Part shown: positions 1-9,685 of the stretch, one piece after another
How positions within the stretch are numbered: position 1 is the first letter of the stretch
Layout of the letters: each line of letters begins with the position of its first letter
Assembly (NCBI GenBank): GCA_022842845.1
Contig: JALHOT010000012.1
Span: forward strand, 5,299 to 69,298
Length of the DNA: 64,000 bases
Direction: 5' to 3'
DNA from: Cyclobacteriaceae bacterium
GTDB lineage: Bacteria; Bacteroidota; Bacteroidia; Cytophagales; Cyclobacteriaceae
Notes under the pieces: model-generated
The model's database searches: none
What the model was told of the DNA's origin: nothing
What the model saw: the letters and a program-made list of their open reading frames with translations, nothing else
Program-made: the position numbers and the translations under genes

Positions 1-3000
1 CTGTAGTTCGCTCCTGGGGCCGCTGCACCATCAACTGTTAACACACTCGCCTCGCCATCTTCTAAGCCTGCATTCAATGTACAGTTAGTAGAAGCCGTAC
101 TACCTGTTGTTAAATCAGGTAAATCCTGAACATTCGACACAATAATATTGGCTGGTGCGGATTCACAACCTGTTGACAACTGAGTGACTTTAGCCGTATA
201 GGGTGTTGCTCCCCCATTTATTTGATCCCACTGATTGGGAGCAGGGCTTCCTTCCAAACCTACACTCATTCCTCCACTAAAATCAAATGCATAATCAGCC
301 AAAGGATTTGCGCCTTGATTACTTATTGTAACCGTAACACGACCATTGTATGGAATAGAAGGGGATGTTAAGCCCGGATCACAAATACTGTTATTGATTG
401 CTGATAAAGTAATTGTTGGCAATACTTTAGCATCAGCTATGGTGGTTGTGCTGGTGCTTACACAACCCGTAGCATTATTAATGACTCTCACAGTGTAGTT
501 AGCAGCACCCGCCATGCCTGTAATGGTATTAGTCTTACCACCATTAGCGTCTGCGACAATAGGAGCATTTACATCGTTACCCGCAAACCATTGATATGAA
601 AAAGTTTGCGCACCTGCATTGGTTACAGAAACACTGGCCGAACCATTGTTGGTTACTCCAACGCAGTTTGAAGATGCTGTGGTACTCGTTGATAATATCG
701 GAAGAACAGTGATATCATCCACTAATTCACTAACTGGCGCTGATGAACAAGCTAAGTCTGTTCGTTCAACCAATAAAGTATAATAGCCGGAATTTAGTGC
801 ACCTAAGCTATTCCCTGTTTCAGAACGTGGAGTAGCTGTAACAACAGAACCATCATACCAGGTAAATGAATAATTCGTAAAATCAGTAACCGCAACCCCA
901 TCAAAAGTAACAGAAGCAGTCATGGTACCATTGAAAGTGATTCCTGCCGGAGGCGGATCGCAAATACCATTATCAGTAGAAACTAAGGTTACTACCGGAA
1001 TATTCAAATCATCAACAACAGTGAACTCGCCAGTGATAGAGCAATTTAAATCAGTTGTAACACGAACCGTATACACTTGCCCACTTCCCAGTACACTTTC
1101 GGCTATATTTGAAGTGCCTCCATTGGTATTAGACGTAATATTGTGGGCATTGGCGGGCAGGGTATTTTGCCCCTTAAACCATTCGAATGTAAAGTCGGCT
1201 TGATTAGTCGAACTGTTACTGGAGGCAACCGCTAAAATTCTTCCATTAGGATTAATCGGATCACAAGAAGTTTGGGGTGCGAGCTGACTTAATACTACTG
1301 TTGGTAAAACAGTGCTGGTCTGCACCTGAACAACAAAAGGTGTGGACTTACATTGCGTGGCGTTATTAATAGTTTCAACTTCATAATAACCAGCAGCCAA
1401 ACCTGTACGGTTCGGTCCCGTTCCATTGCCGGGAGGTAAAATACTACCTCGCGTACCATCTACTATATTATGAACGTACCAATTAAAGGTGTAATTGGCT
1501 GGATTCTGGGCTACCCCTTGCAAAGATGCAGCCGCAGAAACTGTTCCGCTAAAAGGTGCTGCGCAATCCTGAACAGGTGTGGATGTGGCGGTAACATCAG
1601 GCTCAAATGCCCTGTCATCTACCACGGCAGTAGCAGTAGTACTACAACCATTCCTCGATACAAGCACAGTGTAGTTACTACCAATCAAATTAGTTGCCTG
1701 GGCTGTAGATATACCTATCGCAGCAGCGTTACTAAACCATTCAAATGTAAAACCTGTATTACCTCCTGTCACCTGAGCTTCTAAAACGCCATTAGGAGGT
1801 GAACAAATAGTTTGGTCTGATATTTTATTAATGGTTACTGTAGGTAAAGTAACAACAGTATTCACAGTTCTGGTGATAGGTTCTGTGGTACAACCTTTTG
1901 AAACGTTTGTTGCAACAAAAGTGTACTGACCAGCATCTAAACCAGTAAGTGTTATATTATTACCTCCAAGATTAGCTGGTACAGGCGTAGATGTATTGCT
2001 GCCATAATACCACTGGAAAGTATAATCGCTGTAATCGACAATCTCGTTGATGGCTAGGGTATCTCCTTTATAAATATGCCCTCTTAGTTCACCGACATTG
2101 GGATCTGCCGCTACACATTTTAAATTGTCTTTAATTTTTTGAATGGTTCCGCCAAATGGATCAGGGGTAACGGTAACCCTATACATATTATTTTCAATAC
2201 TACACTCAGTTGATGATGCTCCCGTTAATACAATGGGAAGCGTAGCACCATTATTATACATCACGATGTATAAATCGAAGACAACACCGGGACCATCAAA
2301 AGACACTGTAGGTGTTCTGTAAGTTTGACCAACCAAAAGGTTGTTAATTGGAATAGTAGTGTTAAATAGTCTTACTGCTGCTGGATTCGTTGTGGGATCT
2401 CCGTTAAAAAAACTTACAGGCACATTATCTGTAATTGGTAGATCACCGGAATTAATAATATTAAAATAGACTTGAATATTAACATTACCACATATTGGTG
2501 GAATTACGACTACAGCTGGTTCAAACACACCATCCCCATCGGTATCACAACCAGGAAGCGTTGGATCATCGAAGCAAAGTGGATTTGGATCATCTCCGAC
2601 AAAGGCCAAATCAGGACCAGGAAAAACAGGACAACCTTCTGCACTTAGGAAAGGAATCTGGTTGAGAAAAACGTTTAGCGGTGTTTGTGGTCCCGGCAGA
2701 CCATTAGGGCAAGCACCTGTACTAAAAACCAAGGCCGGATCTGCTTGTGGAAATGGTAGTGTTAGGTCATCATTGATATTGACAACATGGTATCCCGGCT
2801 GGTTCCAAACCTTACGGGTTGGTAACCAGGAATTATCATTTGAAAAGAAAAGCCTAACCTCACCAAGAGCCTGTTGTTGTATACCATCACAAACATCGAA
2901 ATTTTGTCGTGCACAGGCCACGCAAATATCTGTGGCACCATCTCCGTTCACATCCGCGATGATAGGGCCTTCGGTATAGGTGTGCGATTGACAAATAGCT

Positions 3001-4724
3001 GACCATAGTTTATTTGTACCTGTCGCACCATCAATTACCACTAACTCTTGTGAGTCTCGGTAAACCATTTCCGGCTTGCCGTCATTATCGAAATCATAAA
3101 TAGTCACTGTCAGAACGCCAGAGCGCGAGTCGTTAATGGTACGCGGACTTGCCCACAGAGGCGTAATGCTAGTTCCTGGCGCATTAGTGGTAACACAGTA
3201 CAAGTGAGCACCAGCTATAAAAGATAAATCCAGCTTACCATCACCATTGGCATCGCCAATGTTTACACGACCTGTACCCCAAATCCATCCATTTTGATAA
3301 TTCGTAAAGCTTGGCCCGGTTGGACATTTACCTGTTGGTTCAGTGCCTGAAGCAATCCCAAGATCTGCGGCCGATAAAGTCCTGAAACCACTAACTGTAT
3401 TCTTGGCAATATTCCAATAAAAAACAGTAGTTCTACCAACAGAGGAATTAAGTGCCCCTGTTACTACCACATCCATATTACCGTCTTTATCCATGTCGGC
3501 AATGCTGGTACTACTGTGCGTATCGGTACCATATTCGATGGGGTCAGTCATTAACTTCACAAAGTATTGATCGGATGTACCGTTACCATCGATATCAAAG
3601 GTAAGTGAGTTCATATCTCTCCAAAGTACAAGGGCTCCGGGAGAAGCCGGATTACGGTTGGTCAGCGTGGGGATTGTATAAATTTTAGGCCCAACAATTA
3701 ATTCCATTTTATTTCCATCAGCGCCAGCCGATTTAATATCCACCGTAACAGGAGCAGAAGTAACGTCTATATCCCAGCGAGCAGTGTTGTTCATGAGCTT
3801 GCTGCCTTCACTGGCAATCAACTTTCCTGTTTCTGCTGCAAAAATTCTATCACGTAAATAGATTTCGGCCTTGCCATCGCCATCCATATCAGCAATACCG
3901 AATGTACCCGGACGATTACTTCCTAAACATACAGGATAGCCAGGCATTAGTTGAAGACCTTGTGCTCCGTAGGCATTGAGTTGCAGCCCCACCAGGTAAA
4001 ACCAGTTGGGGGGACTATCCGGATTACCCTGACGGTCACTGACCACAGCAAACACTTCAGCTCGTCCGTTTTTGTCTATGTCAGCAATGAGCACTTCGTG
4101 CTCAAACAAAAGATTTTTTGACTTATTGGCACAACCAATACCATCGAAACGGCTGGTAATTGCATTCCCCGTGAGCCTGAAATCAGCCATGATATCACCT
4201 GGAGCAAAAGTACCGCCACCGAAAGCAGCAATTTTTGGAGAAGTGTTGGTTGATACTAAGCGAACTTCTGAATTCCATTTTGAGGTAATTAAAATATCAG
4301 GGGTACCGTTGCCATCAACATCACCCGCGGCTACTTTCGATTGGGTATCAGCTGTGTTCTGACCCGACACCACAGGCGCTCCAATACCTGCAAAAGGGCT
4401 AACACCTGCCGGAGGAAGAATGCTACAATCGGAACCCGAACCAATAAAAGTCAATCCATAATAAGAAGCACACTCACCATCTGCCTGGTCTACTCTACCA
4501 TCACCATCATTATCAAGACCATCATAACAATTACAGCCTTTCTCAATGTTGGCTGCAAACTGACAGTCGCCATCTAAACAATCGATGAGGCCATCACCAT
4601 CATCATCTTTACCATTATTACAAAGTACTTCTGCCACTTGTGCTTGCGCAAAGGTGATGGAAAAAAGAAATAATAAGGTAAATAGGACCTTAGAGGGGAA
4701 TTGTTGATCTTTTTGTTCGTTCAT
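1..4724 (-). CDS. Giant secreted FG-GAP / SprB-like repeat protein (C-terminus off the window)
   Basis: The reading frame starts at the ATG complementary to 4722-4724 and is still open at position 1, giving at least 1574 residues with the C-terminus missing. Residues 1-28 form a signal peptide ending in AQAQ. Residues 33-80 hold Asp-rich, Ca-binding-like segments (DDDGDGLIDC, DNDGDGRVD). Residues about 90-600 contain FG-GAP/VCBS propeller strands (DVDGNGTPDI, DIDKNGRAEV, DMDGDGKAEI). From about residue 850 there are seven or eight SprB-like modules of about 95-100 residues, each with a Cys-containing turn (NGICDPPPAG, SICDPG), at roughly 290-bp spacing. It lies 28 bp after the next gene upstream on the same strand, so the two are probably co-transcribed. 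In this family such proteins are exported by type IX secretion and act as surface adhesins. The sorting domain itself lies outside the window. Confidence 0.88.
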   Translation of the reverse strand, partial: MNEQKDQQFPSKVLFTLLFLFSITFAQAQVAEVLCNNGKDDDGDGLIDCLDGDCQFAANIEKGCNCYDGLDNDGDGRVDQADGECASYYGLTFIGSGSDCSILPPAGVSPFAGIGAPVVSGQNTADTQSKVAAGDVDGNGTPDILITSKWNSEVRLVSTNTSPKIAAFGGGTFAPGDIMADFRLTGNAITSRFDGIGCANKSKNLLFEHEVLIADIDKNGRAEVFAVVSDRQGNPDSPPNWFYLVGLQLNAYGAQGLQLMPGYPVCLGSNRPGTFGIADMDGDGKAEIYLRDRIFAAETGKLIASEGSKLMNNTARWDIDVTSAPVTVDIKSAGADGNKMELIVGPKIYTIPTLTNRNPASPGALVLWRDMNSLTFDIDGNGTSDQYFVKLMTDPIEYGTDTHSSTSIADMDKDGNMDVVVTGALNSSVGRTTVFYWNIAKNTVSGFRTLSAADLGIASGTEPTGKCPTGPSFTNYQNGWIWGTGRVNIGDANGDGKLDLSFIAGAHLYCVTTNAPGTSITPLWASPRTINDSRSGVLTVTIYDFDNDGKPEMVYRDSQELVVIDGATGTNKLWSAICQSHTYTEGPIIADVNGDGATDICVACARQNFDVCDGIQQQALGEVRLFFSNDNSWLPTRKVWNQPGYHVVNINDDLTLPFPQADPALVFSTGACPNGLPGPQTPLNVFLNQIPFLSAEGCPVFPGPDLAFVGDDPNPLCFDDPTLPGCDTDGDGVFEPAVVVIPPICGNVNIQVYFNIINSGDLPITDNVPVSFFNGDPTTNPAAVRLFNTTIPINNLLVGQTYRTPTVSFDGPGVVFDLYIVMYNNGATLPIVLTGASSTECSIENNMYRVTVTPDPFGGTIQKIKDNLKCVAADPNVGELRGHIYKGDTLAINEIVDYSDYTFQWYYGSNTSTPVPANLGGNNITLTGLDAGQYTFVATNVSKGCTTEPITRTVNTVVTLPTVTINKISDQTICSPPNGVLEAQVTGGNTGFTFEWFSNAAAIGISTAQATNLIGSNYTVLVSRNGCSTTATAVVDDRAFEPDVTATSTPVQDCAAPFSGTVSAAASLQGVAQNPANYTFNWYVHNIVDGTRGSILPPGNGTGPNRTGLAAGYYEVETINNATQCKSTPFVVQVQTSTVLPTVVLSQLAPQTSCDPINPNGRILAVASSNSSTNQADFTFEWFKGQNTLPANAHNITSNTNGGTSNIAESVLGSGQVYTVRVTTDLNCSITGEFTVVDDLNIPVVTLVSTDNGICDPPPAGITFNGTMTASVTFDGVAVTDFTNYSFTWYDGSVVTATPRSETGNSLGALNSGYYTLLVERTDLACSSAPVSELVDDITVLPILSTSTTASSNCVGVTNNGSASVSVTNAGAQTFSYQWFAGNDVNAPIVADANGGKTNTITGMAGAANYTVRVINNATGCVSTSTTTIADAKVLPTITLSAINNSICDPGLTSPSIPYNGRVTVTISNQGANPLADYAFDFSGGMSVGLEGSPAPNQWDQINGGATPYTAKVTQLSTGCESAPANIIVSNVQDLPDLTTGSTASTNCTLNAGLEDGEASVLTVDGAAAPGANY

Positions 4725-4752
4725 GGCTGTGCTTCGCATCATCATCAATTCA

Positions 4753-7728
4753 TTACTTAACTATCAAAACAGATCCGGTCTTCACCTTGCGGTCCGGACA
4801 AGAAAATACATAATAATAAACACCGGCCGTCACTACTTTACCATTGAAGGTACCATCCCAGCCAACAGGGTCATACCCTGCTTTCTCATAAACACGCATA
4901 CCGCGTTCATCAAATACTTTTAGGGTACAGTCATCAAGGTTCTCACCCGTTATGATCCACCTATCATTTTGATTATCGCCATTAGGCGAAAACATATTAG
5001 GCACTACCGTTGGTACTTCTGCGCAATCAACCTTTGGCAAAATTTCTATATTCGCTTCTCCTTCGCATCCATTCGCATCTCTTGTTTCTACAGTAAACTT
5101 TCCTGGTTGTGACACCCTGATCTCTTGGGTTGTTTCACTATTACTCCAGACAAAAGAGATAAAACCATCGCTTACACGCAGCACAGCTTCATCATCTGGG
5201 CAAAGATCAGAAACATCGCTCGTAATCTGTGGAATAGTAGCAGTATTCACCGTAATACTCTTATTCACTGAACTTGTACAGCCAGTAACACCTGTATAAG
5301 CAATACTAAGTCTTGGATTTTGCGTAGGTAAAGTAGTGTAACGGTAAGTTGGTGATTGATTAGTACTTGTATTACCATCACCAAAATTCCATGTATAGGT
5401 AACGGTGGCCGTATTGTCCACGGTAGATGTATTGGTAAAGGTTAACTCCTCTCCAATACATACAGCGGCAGGCAAGGTAAAATTGGCAACAGGTTGGCTG
5501 AAAAAAGACACAGGAAAAGGATCTGTTTCTTTGGTGCAACCACCAAAACTCACCCTCACTTTATACGCTCCCGGTTGAGTAACTGCAAAGGTGGCAGAAG
5601 TTTGACCACTTACATCTGCACCATCTTTAATCCATTGATATGTTCTACCAGAAGAGGTGTTTACATTCAAAGTAACTGGTGTCCCCTGGCAAACTTGACC
5701 TGCTACATTACTACCAACGTTAAAATTGCCAACTTCAATGACGGAGGCTTGTTCGCTATCCTCATCCCCAAGGCAATCTCCTATACGAAGTTGTAAAGTA
5801 TAAATACCAGCCTGACCCGATGTAATATTTGAAAGCACCAATTGAGGTACAGCGGTTTCAGTATTGAAACCGTTAGGGCCCTTCCATAAGTAGGCAGCTC
5901 CTGTTTGTGCTACAGCATTGATCGTGAGATTAGCACCCAAACAAGCTGATGTAATGGGATTAATGACGGCCGTGGTTGGGATGGATCCAGAACCTGAGTC
6001 GACCACAAAAACTGAAGATGTTATTGTACAAGTTCCTGTTTCACCAACTGCCGTAACCGTATAGCTACCCGCTGCTGTAACAGATGCAAAGGCATCAGCC
6101 CCAGGTCCTTTAAAATTAGAGCCGTCCTTTTTCCACTCATAAGTAAGACCAGGCAGTTTGATAGCCTCCAAGTCTACAGTTTGACCAGGGCATATCTTTA
6201 TGGGTGCCTCATTTAATATTAGCGGTTGATGGCAATTGGCATTCCTCAAAATGGTAACTGTATTAGGACCTGTTGTCACTGCCTGTGTAAAAACAATATC
6301 AGGTTTTCCATCACCATCGAAATCTCCTACTTCGCTAAACCAGCCATTCTTACCAGCATTAATGGGTGCTGTGGTGAAACCAGGGCTGGAGGTATTCTTG
6401 TTGTGGAGAAATATGCTAATGTTCGTGTTACCCCTATTATTAATGATGATATCGGGAAACCCGTCTCCATTGATATCTTCCACCTCTGCCCCAAATGGTC
6501 CACCGGCAGTAATTAAAGTAATAGACTCTGCTGGTACTGTGGGTGTAGATGGGAAAGGATTAGAACCACCCGTTGATTTGTTAAGAAACACAAATGACTG
6601 GGTACCGAACACACTGGTTACCACTAAGTCCAACTTACCATCTTTATTAAAATCACCGGAACTCAAGTCATTAAAGGTACCAGGGGCATTGATTACGACT
6701 GCCGGAGCAAAGGAAATGGTTGTGCCACTTAAGTTTTTTAAGAAGAATAAGTTGGATCCCTGATTCTGCGTTGCCACAATATCTGCCCTGCCATCATTAT
6801 CAAAGTCCTGAATTTCTAAGGCCAATGTATTCGGAGCTCCCACAACAGGCACTCTTACTGGGTTGGCTGTATTAAAGGCTATGTTGCCACCAGTGCTTTG
6901 ATTCTCAAAAACATAAAGAATACTACTAGCAGCGGAGTTCGCCACAATGATTTCAGGCTTACCATCGCCATTAAGATCTCGAATAAAAACTTGCCTTGAA
7001 ACCTGCCCAGGATCAGTAAAAATTTCAATGGGTGTTGCAAAGTCAGGTGTAGTGGTACTGGTGTTTCTAAAAACATAGAAACTGTTGGCTGTGGTTCCTC
7101 CTCGAGTAGCCACCAAATCAGGCTTGCCATCACCATTTAAGTCACCACAAGTAATACTTTCTGTTGGTTGATTGATGTTTAAAGCGGCCAAATTGGCTTT
7201 ATCGTATCGATCAAAACTTACAGCTCCTATTGTACTCTTATTATGTAATATGACAAGATCTGTTCCTGATACGTTTTTGGTGCCTGCTAAATCAGGCTTA
7301 CCATCCAGGTCCATGTCGCAAGAACATATGTCGAAAACAGGTACCGTATTGCTGGAAATAATAGATGATTGAAATTTGGTGGGATCGAAAGTTGTACCGT
7401 TGTATGACGAAAGAAATTTTACCCTTGATTTTGCCGACAAGCGGGTGGTTAAATTAATTACTTCCACGTTTTGGTAACGTGCCTGAACCGGCACTGTAAC
7501 CTCAATGGCGAGGTCAGTGGCTGTTACAACACTTCCCTGAACATGGTCAAACCAAACCCTTAATGCACTGGCATTTGAACCAAATCCTGTGCCTGTAATT
7601 ACTACACGGGTATTAGGATGGCCCTCAACAGGTTCAATATTGGAAATGACAGGCGCTTGTGCATACACTCGTGCTGTGCATAAAAAGAGAATTATAAAAT
7701 ATTGAATCAGTCTTTCCATTCTTTTCAT
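4753..7728 (-). CDS. Secreted IPT/FG-GAP/PKD protein with gliding-motility (type IX) C-terminal domain
   Basis: 991 residues. A signal peptide covers residues 1-24 (ends YAQAP). An IPT/TIG domain lies at about 26-110 (SNIEPVEGHPNTRVVITGTG). FG-GAP/VCBS propeller repeats cover about 130-500 (DLNGDGKPDL, DFDNDGRADI, DINGDGFPDI, DFDGDGKPDI). Ig-like and PKD modules follow, including WNFGDGNTSTNQSPTYRY. The C-terminal 85 residues (NMFSPNGDNQNDRW to the end) match the CHU_C or gliding-motility-associated type B sorting domain recognised by the type IX system. Known members are exported across the outer membrane and held at the surface or released. It shares architecture with the truncated gene 28 bp downstream. 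Its ligand is not evident from sequence. Confidence 0.92.
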   Translation of the reverse strand: MKRMERLIQYFIILFLCTARVYAQAPVISNIEPVEGHPNTRVVITGTGFGSNASALRVWFDHVQGSVVTATDLAIEVTVPVQARYQNVEVINLTTRLSAKSRVKFLSSYNGTTFDPTKFQSSIISSNTVPVFDICSCDMDLDGKPDLAGTKNVSGTDLVILHNKSTIGAVSFDRYDKANLAALNINQPTESITCGDLNGDGKPDLVATRGGTTANSFYVFRNTSTTTPDFATPIEIFTDPGQVSRQVFIRDLNGDGKPEIIVANSAASSILYVFENQSTGGNIAFNTANPVRVPVVGAPNTLALEIQDFDNDGRADIVATQNQGSNLFFLKNLSGTTISFAPAVVINAPGTFNDLSSGDFNKDGKLDLVVTSVFGTQSFVFLNKSTGGSNPFPSTPTVPAESITLITAGGPFGAEVEDINGDGFPDIIINNRGNTNISIFLHNKNTSSPGFTTAPINAGKNGWFSEVGDFDGDGKPDIVFTQAVTTGPNTVTILRNANCHQPLILNEAPIKICPGQTVDLEAIKLPGLTYEWKKDGSNFKGPGADAFASVTAAGSYTVTAVGETGTCTITSSVFVVDSGSGSIPTTAVINPITSACLGANLTINAVAQTGAAYLWKGPNGFNTETAVPQLVLSNITSGQAGIYTLQLRIGDCLGDEDSEQASVIEVGNFNVGSNVAGQVCQGTPVTLNVNTSSGRTYQWIKDGADVSGQTSATFAVTQPGAYKVRVSFGGCTKETDPFPVSFFSQPVANFTLPAAVCIGEELTFTNTSTVDNTATVTYTWNFGDGNTSTNQSPTYRYTTLPTQNPRLSIAYTGVTGCTSSVNKSITVNTATIPQITSDVSDLCPDDEAVLRVSDGFISFVWSNSETTQEIRVSQPGKFTVETRDANGCEGEANIEILPKVDCAEVPTVVPNMFSPNGDNQNDRWIITGENLDDCTLKVFDERGMRVYEKAGYDPVGWDGTFNGKVVTAGVYYYVFSCPDRKVKTGSVLIVK

Positions 7729-8319
7729 TTAACCATTTCAAGCTTTAGGCTACAATCCAAAGGCCGAGTAGCAACACCTATGGAGATGTAAACTCTATCT
7801 TCTGAGCCTGAAAAAGGTAACAACGTATCCCCTAGACTCAAAAACACACCTGGGTTCAATATCTATTTTTCCTCCTTCATTAAAAAATAGCAACACACTT
7901 AAAATGTGGCTTAGTTGCTTAAAATTTTAAGGGTCAGCCCATTAAATTAAGCCATTATTCAATGTTTCGGAAAAAACACCGAATCGGCAAAAAGTGGCTG
8001 AAATCGCATTCTTTTAGTCAAATTCTACGTTCTTGGTACATTTGATGATTCTCAAAAAGAAACACTAGGGATTCGTATCCCCTGATCTCAAGTATAACTT
8101 ATCCCCATGAAACGCAAACATTTACTTTGATTCACAGAATAAACACAGTATTCAATTTTTTAAACCATTAACAATCAGCTGTTCATGTAAAAAGAAAACT
8201 AAAGTATTTTATATTGCAGCTTACTCAAGTTAATTACAACGAGAGTGATGCCCAAGAAAAAGAGCTTACAAAAACAGATAAATCTTACAAGGGTAGTATA
8301 AACTGCCACAAATTTTTTC
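7729..8319. other. Divergent intergenic region with a repeated 18-nt motif and palindromes
   Basis: This 591-bp gap separates the minus-strand secreted-protein genes from the plus-strand barrel protein. I see no credible gene. It holds two copies of a motif, CGTATCCCCT-NNN-CTCAA, at 7824-7841 and 8074-8091, identical at 15 of 18 positions. It also holds a perfect 14-bp palindrome CTTAAAATTTTAAG at 7918-7931, and flanking arms AGCAAC (7889-7894) and GTTGCT (7914-7919) that could fold. Promoters for both flanking genes should lie here, but no clean TAnnTTTG box stands out on either strand. Confidence 0.5.
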
Positions 8320-9144
8320 ATGAAGAAATCAATTGGTGCCCTATTACTGCTGCTGACAATTCAATTTTCCATTATTGCCAAGCGCTCTCTGGCACAGGAA
8401 TTTTCAATTGGTGTCAAAGCAGGGCCTTTGGTTTCCCTTTCTGTTATCGCAGATAAATTTGATAGAGAAAATTTTTCCCAAAGACCCAAATTAGGCTATG
8501 CAGGAGCCGCCATGATTAGTTTTCCACTCAAAGACAATTACTATTTTGTAACGGAGGCGGGCTTATCGCAACGCGGTCGCAAAATACTTTCGAATGATAA
8601 TACCTGGACTAACAATGCCACTTACTTATTCGCTGATGCCAACATGTTGCTACGCAAGGCTTTTAATTTTGACTTAAAGGAAAATATCCCTTCAAAATGG
8701 TTTGTCAATATTGGCCCTCATGTAAGTTATTGGATGAGTGGTCAGGGTAAGATTGGGGCCAATAACTCACAACGCTATATCGTTGTTTTTGAAACCATGC
8801 CTTTACAGCCACCGGGCACTGGTCCAGACTTTGACAAAATGTATCTATCCGATGTGAACCGTTGGCTGTTTGGTGTAGATATCGGGGTCGGCTTTGTAGC
8901 GCCATTACTCCGAAAACAAAAAATAATGACAGAACTACGGTTTACCTCTGGACATACATTTTATGGCGATACCAATAGCGCCCAATGGCGGGTTCTTGGC
9001 TTTGTTGATAATCTACGTTCTAATGAAAAGTTTCTCACCCTCACTACAGCCTTCATTCTTGAGTATAATCTAAAAGAAGGCAAGATGGGTAAGAGTACTA
9101 AGGATAAGGAAGTAAAGAGAAAGCCTGTTAAAAAAAGACGCTAG
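8320..9144 (+). CDS. Outer-membrane beta-barrel protein (PorT-like family)
   Basis: 274 residues. The N-terminus (MKKSIGALLLLLTIQFSIIA) is a signal peptide cleaved near SLAQEF. The body alternates short amphipathic strands with many aromatic residues (FSIGVKAGPLVSLS, YYFVTEAGLSQRGRK, WLFGVDIGVGFVAPL, ELRFTSGHTFYGD) and ends in a basic tail (KDKEVKRKPVKKRR). This is typical of the Bacteroidota OMP_b-brl_2/PorT-like family of small barrels in the outer membrane. The lysine-rich tail after the last strand is atypical, since most such barrels end in an aromatic residue. It stands alone, divergent from the type IX substrates. A PorT-like role in secretion cannot be inferred from the sequence alone. 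Confidence 0.75.
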   Translation: MKKSIGALLLLLTIQFSIIAKRSLAQEFSIGVKAGPLVSLSVIADKFDRENFSQRPKLGYAGAAMISFPLKDNYYFVTEAGLSQRGRKILSNDNTWTNNATYLFADANMLLRKAFNFDLKENIPSKWFVNIGPHVSYWMSGQGKIGANNSQRYIVVFETMPLQPPGTGPDFDKMYLSDVNRWLFGVDIGVGFVAPLLRKQKIMTELRFTSGHTFYGDTNSAQWRVLGFVDNLRSNEKFLTLTTAFILEYNLKEGKMGKSTKDKEVKRKPVKKRR

Positions 9145-9270
9145 GTTGGATTTAGTTAGATTGAAAAAAAAGCCGTGCTTACACACAGCATTGCCAAAAC
9201 TAAGATGAAACGAAAATATCGCCCCTGCATCTTTTAGTTTCAGTTGTATCTTGCCACAAAATTGAAGGGT

Positions 9271-9663
9271 ATGCAATACAATCATTTAAAGGCTCTATTG
9301 GTCGATGATGACGAAGTGGTGCAACTACTTGTAGGTCGCTACTTAAATTCAATTGGCATAGAAAGTATTGTTGCCGCTTCGGGCAATGAAGCCATTACCG
9401 CATTGGACAAACACGCTTTTGATTTCATTATTATGGACATCAGCATGCCAGGTCAAGATGGTATTGATTCTGTTCGCTGGATTCGTGATCATTTGAATCC
9501 AGAAATAAGAAATATCCCCATCTTTGCGCTTACTAATTTTCACACCCCCAGACATACAGAAGAAATACTCAAAGCAGGCTTTAACGAACATATCATTAAG
9601 CCATTCGATATTGATGAATTTAAAAAGATTCTGCACAAATATTTTTGGGAGAATATCAACTAA
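9271..9663 (+). CDS. Single-domain response regulator (CheY-like receiver)
   Basis: 130 residues forming one receiver domain and nothing more. The acidic pocket is VDDDE (11-15), the phospho-acceptor is Asp56 in [10 protein letters not shown], the conserved Thr is T88 in FALTNF and the Lys is K110 in HIIKPF. I chose the ATG at 9271; an in-frame TTG at 9244 would add nine residues that do not belong to the fold. Having no output domain, it probably acts by protein contact or in a phosphorelay, as CheY and Spo0F do. It ends 22 bp before pgk, so the two may share a transcript, but no partner kinase is adjacent. Confidence 0.88.
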   Translation: MQYNHLKALLVDDDEVVQLLVGRYLNSIGIESIVAASGNEAITALDKHAFDFIIMDISMPGQDGIDSVRWIRDHLNPEIRNIPIFALTNFHTPRHTEEILKAGFNEHIIKPFDIDEFKKILHKYFWENIN

Positions 9664-9685
9664 TCAAACTACTTTACAAACAGAC

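Noticed and set aside
1-2200. Direct repeats at about 290-bp spacing considered as a CRISPR or tandem DNA array
   Set aside because: The repeats are at the protein level (SprB-like modules), diverged in DNA, and much longer than CRISPR units.
6236-6763. A 175-codon plus-strand open frame inside the IPT/PKD secreted-protein gene
   Set aside because: It is the antisense shadow of the FG-GAP repeats and has no independent start context or family.
9524-9685. An N-terminal extension of pgk to 9524
   Set aside because: It would overlap the response regulator in another frame and adds residues absent from all PGK proteins; ATG 9686 gives the normal start.
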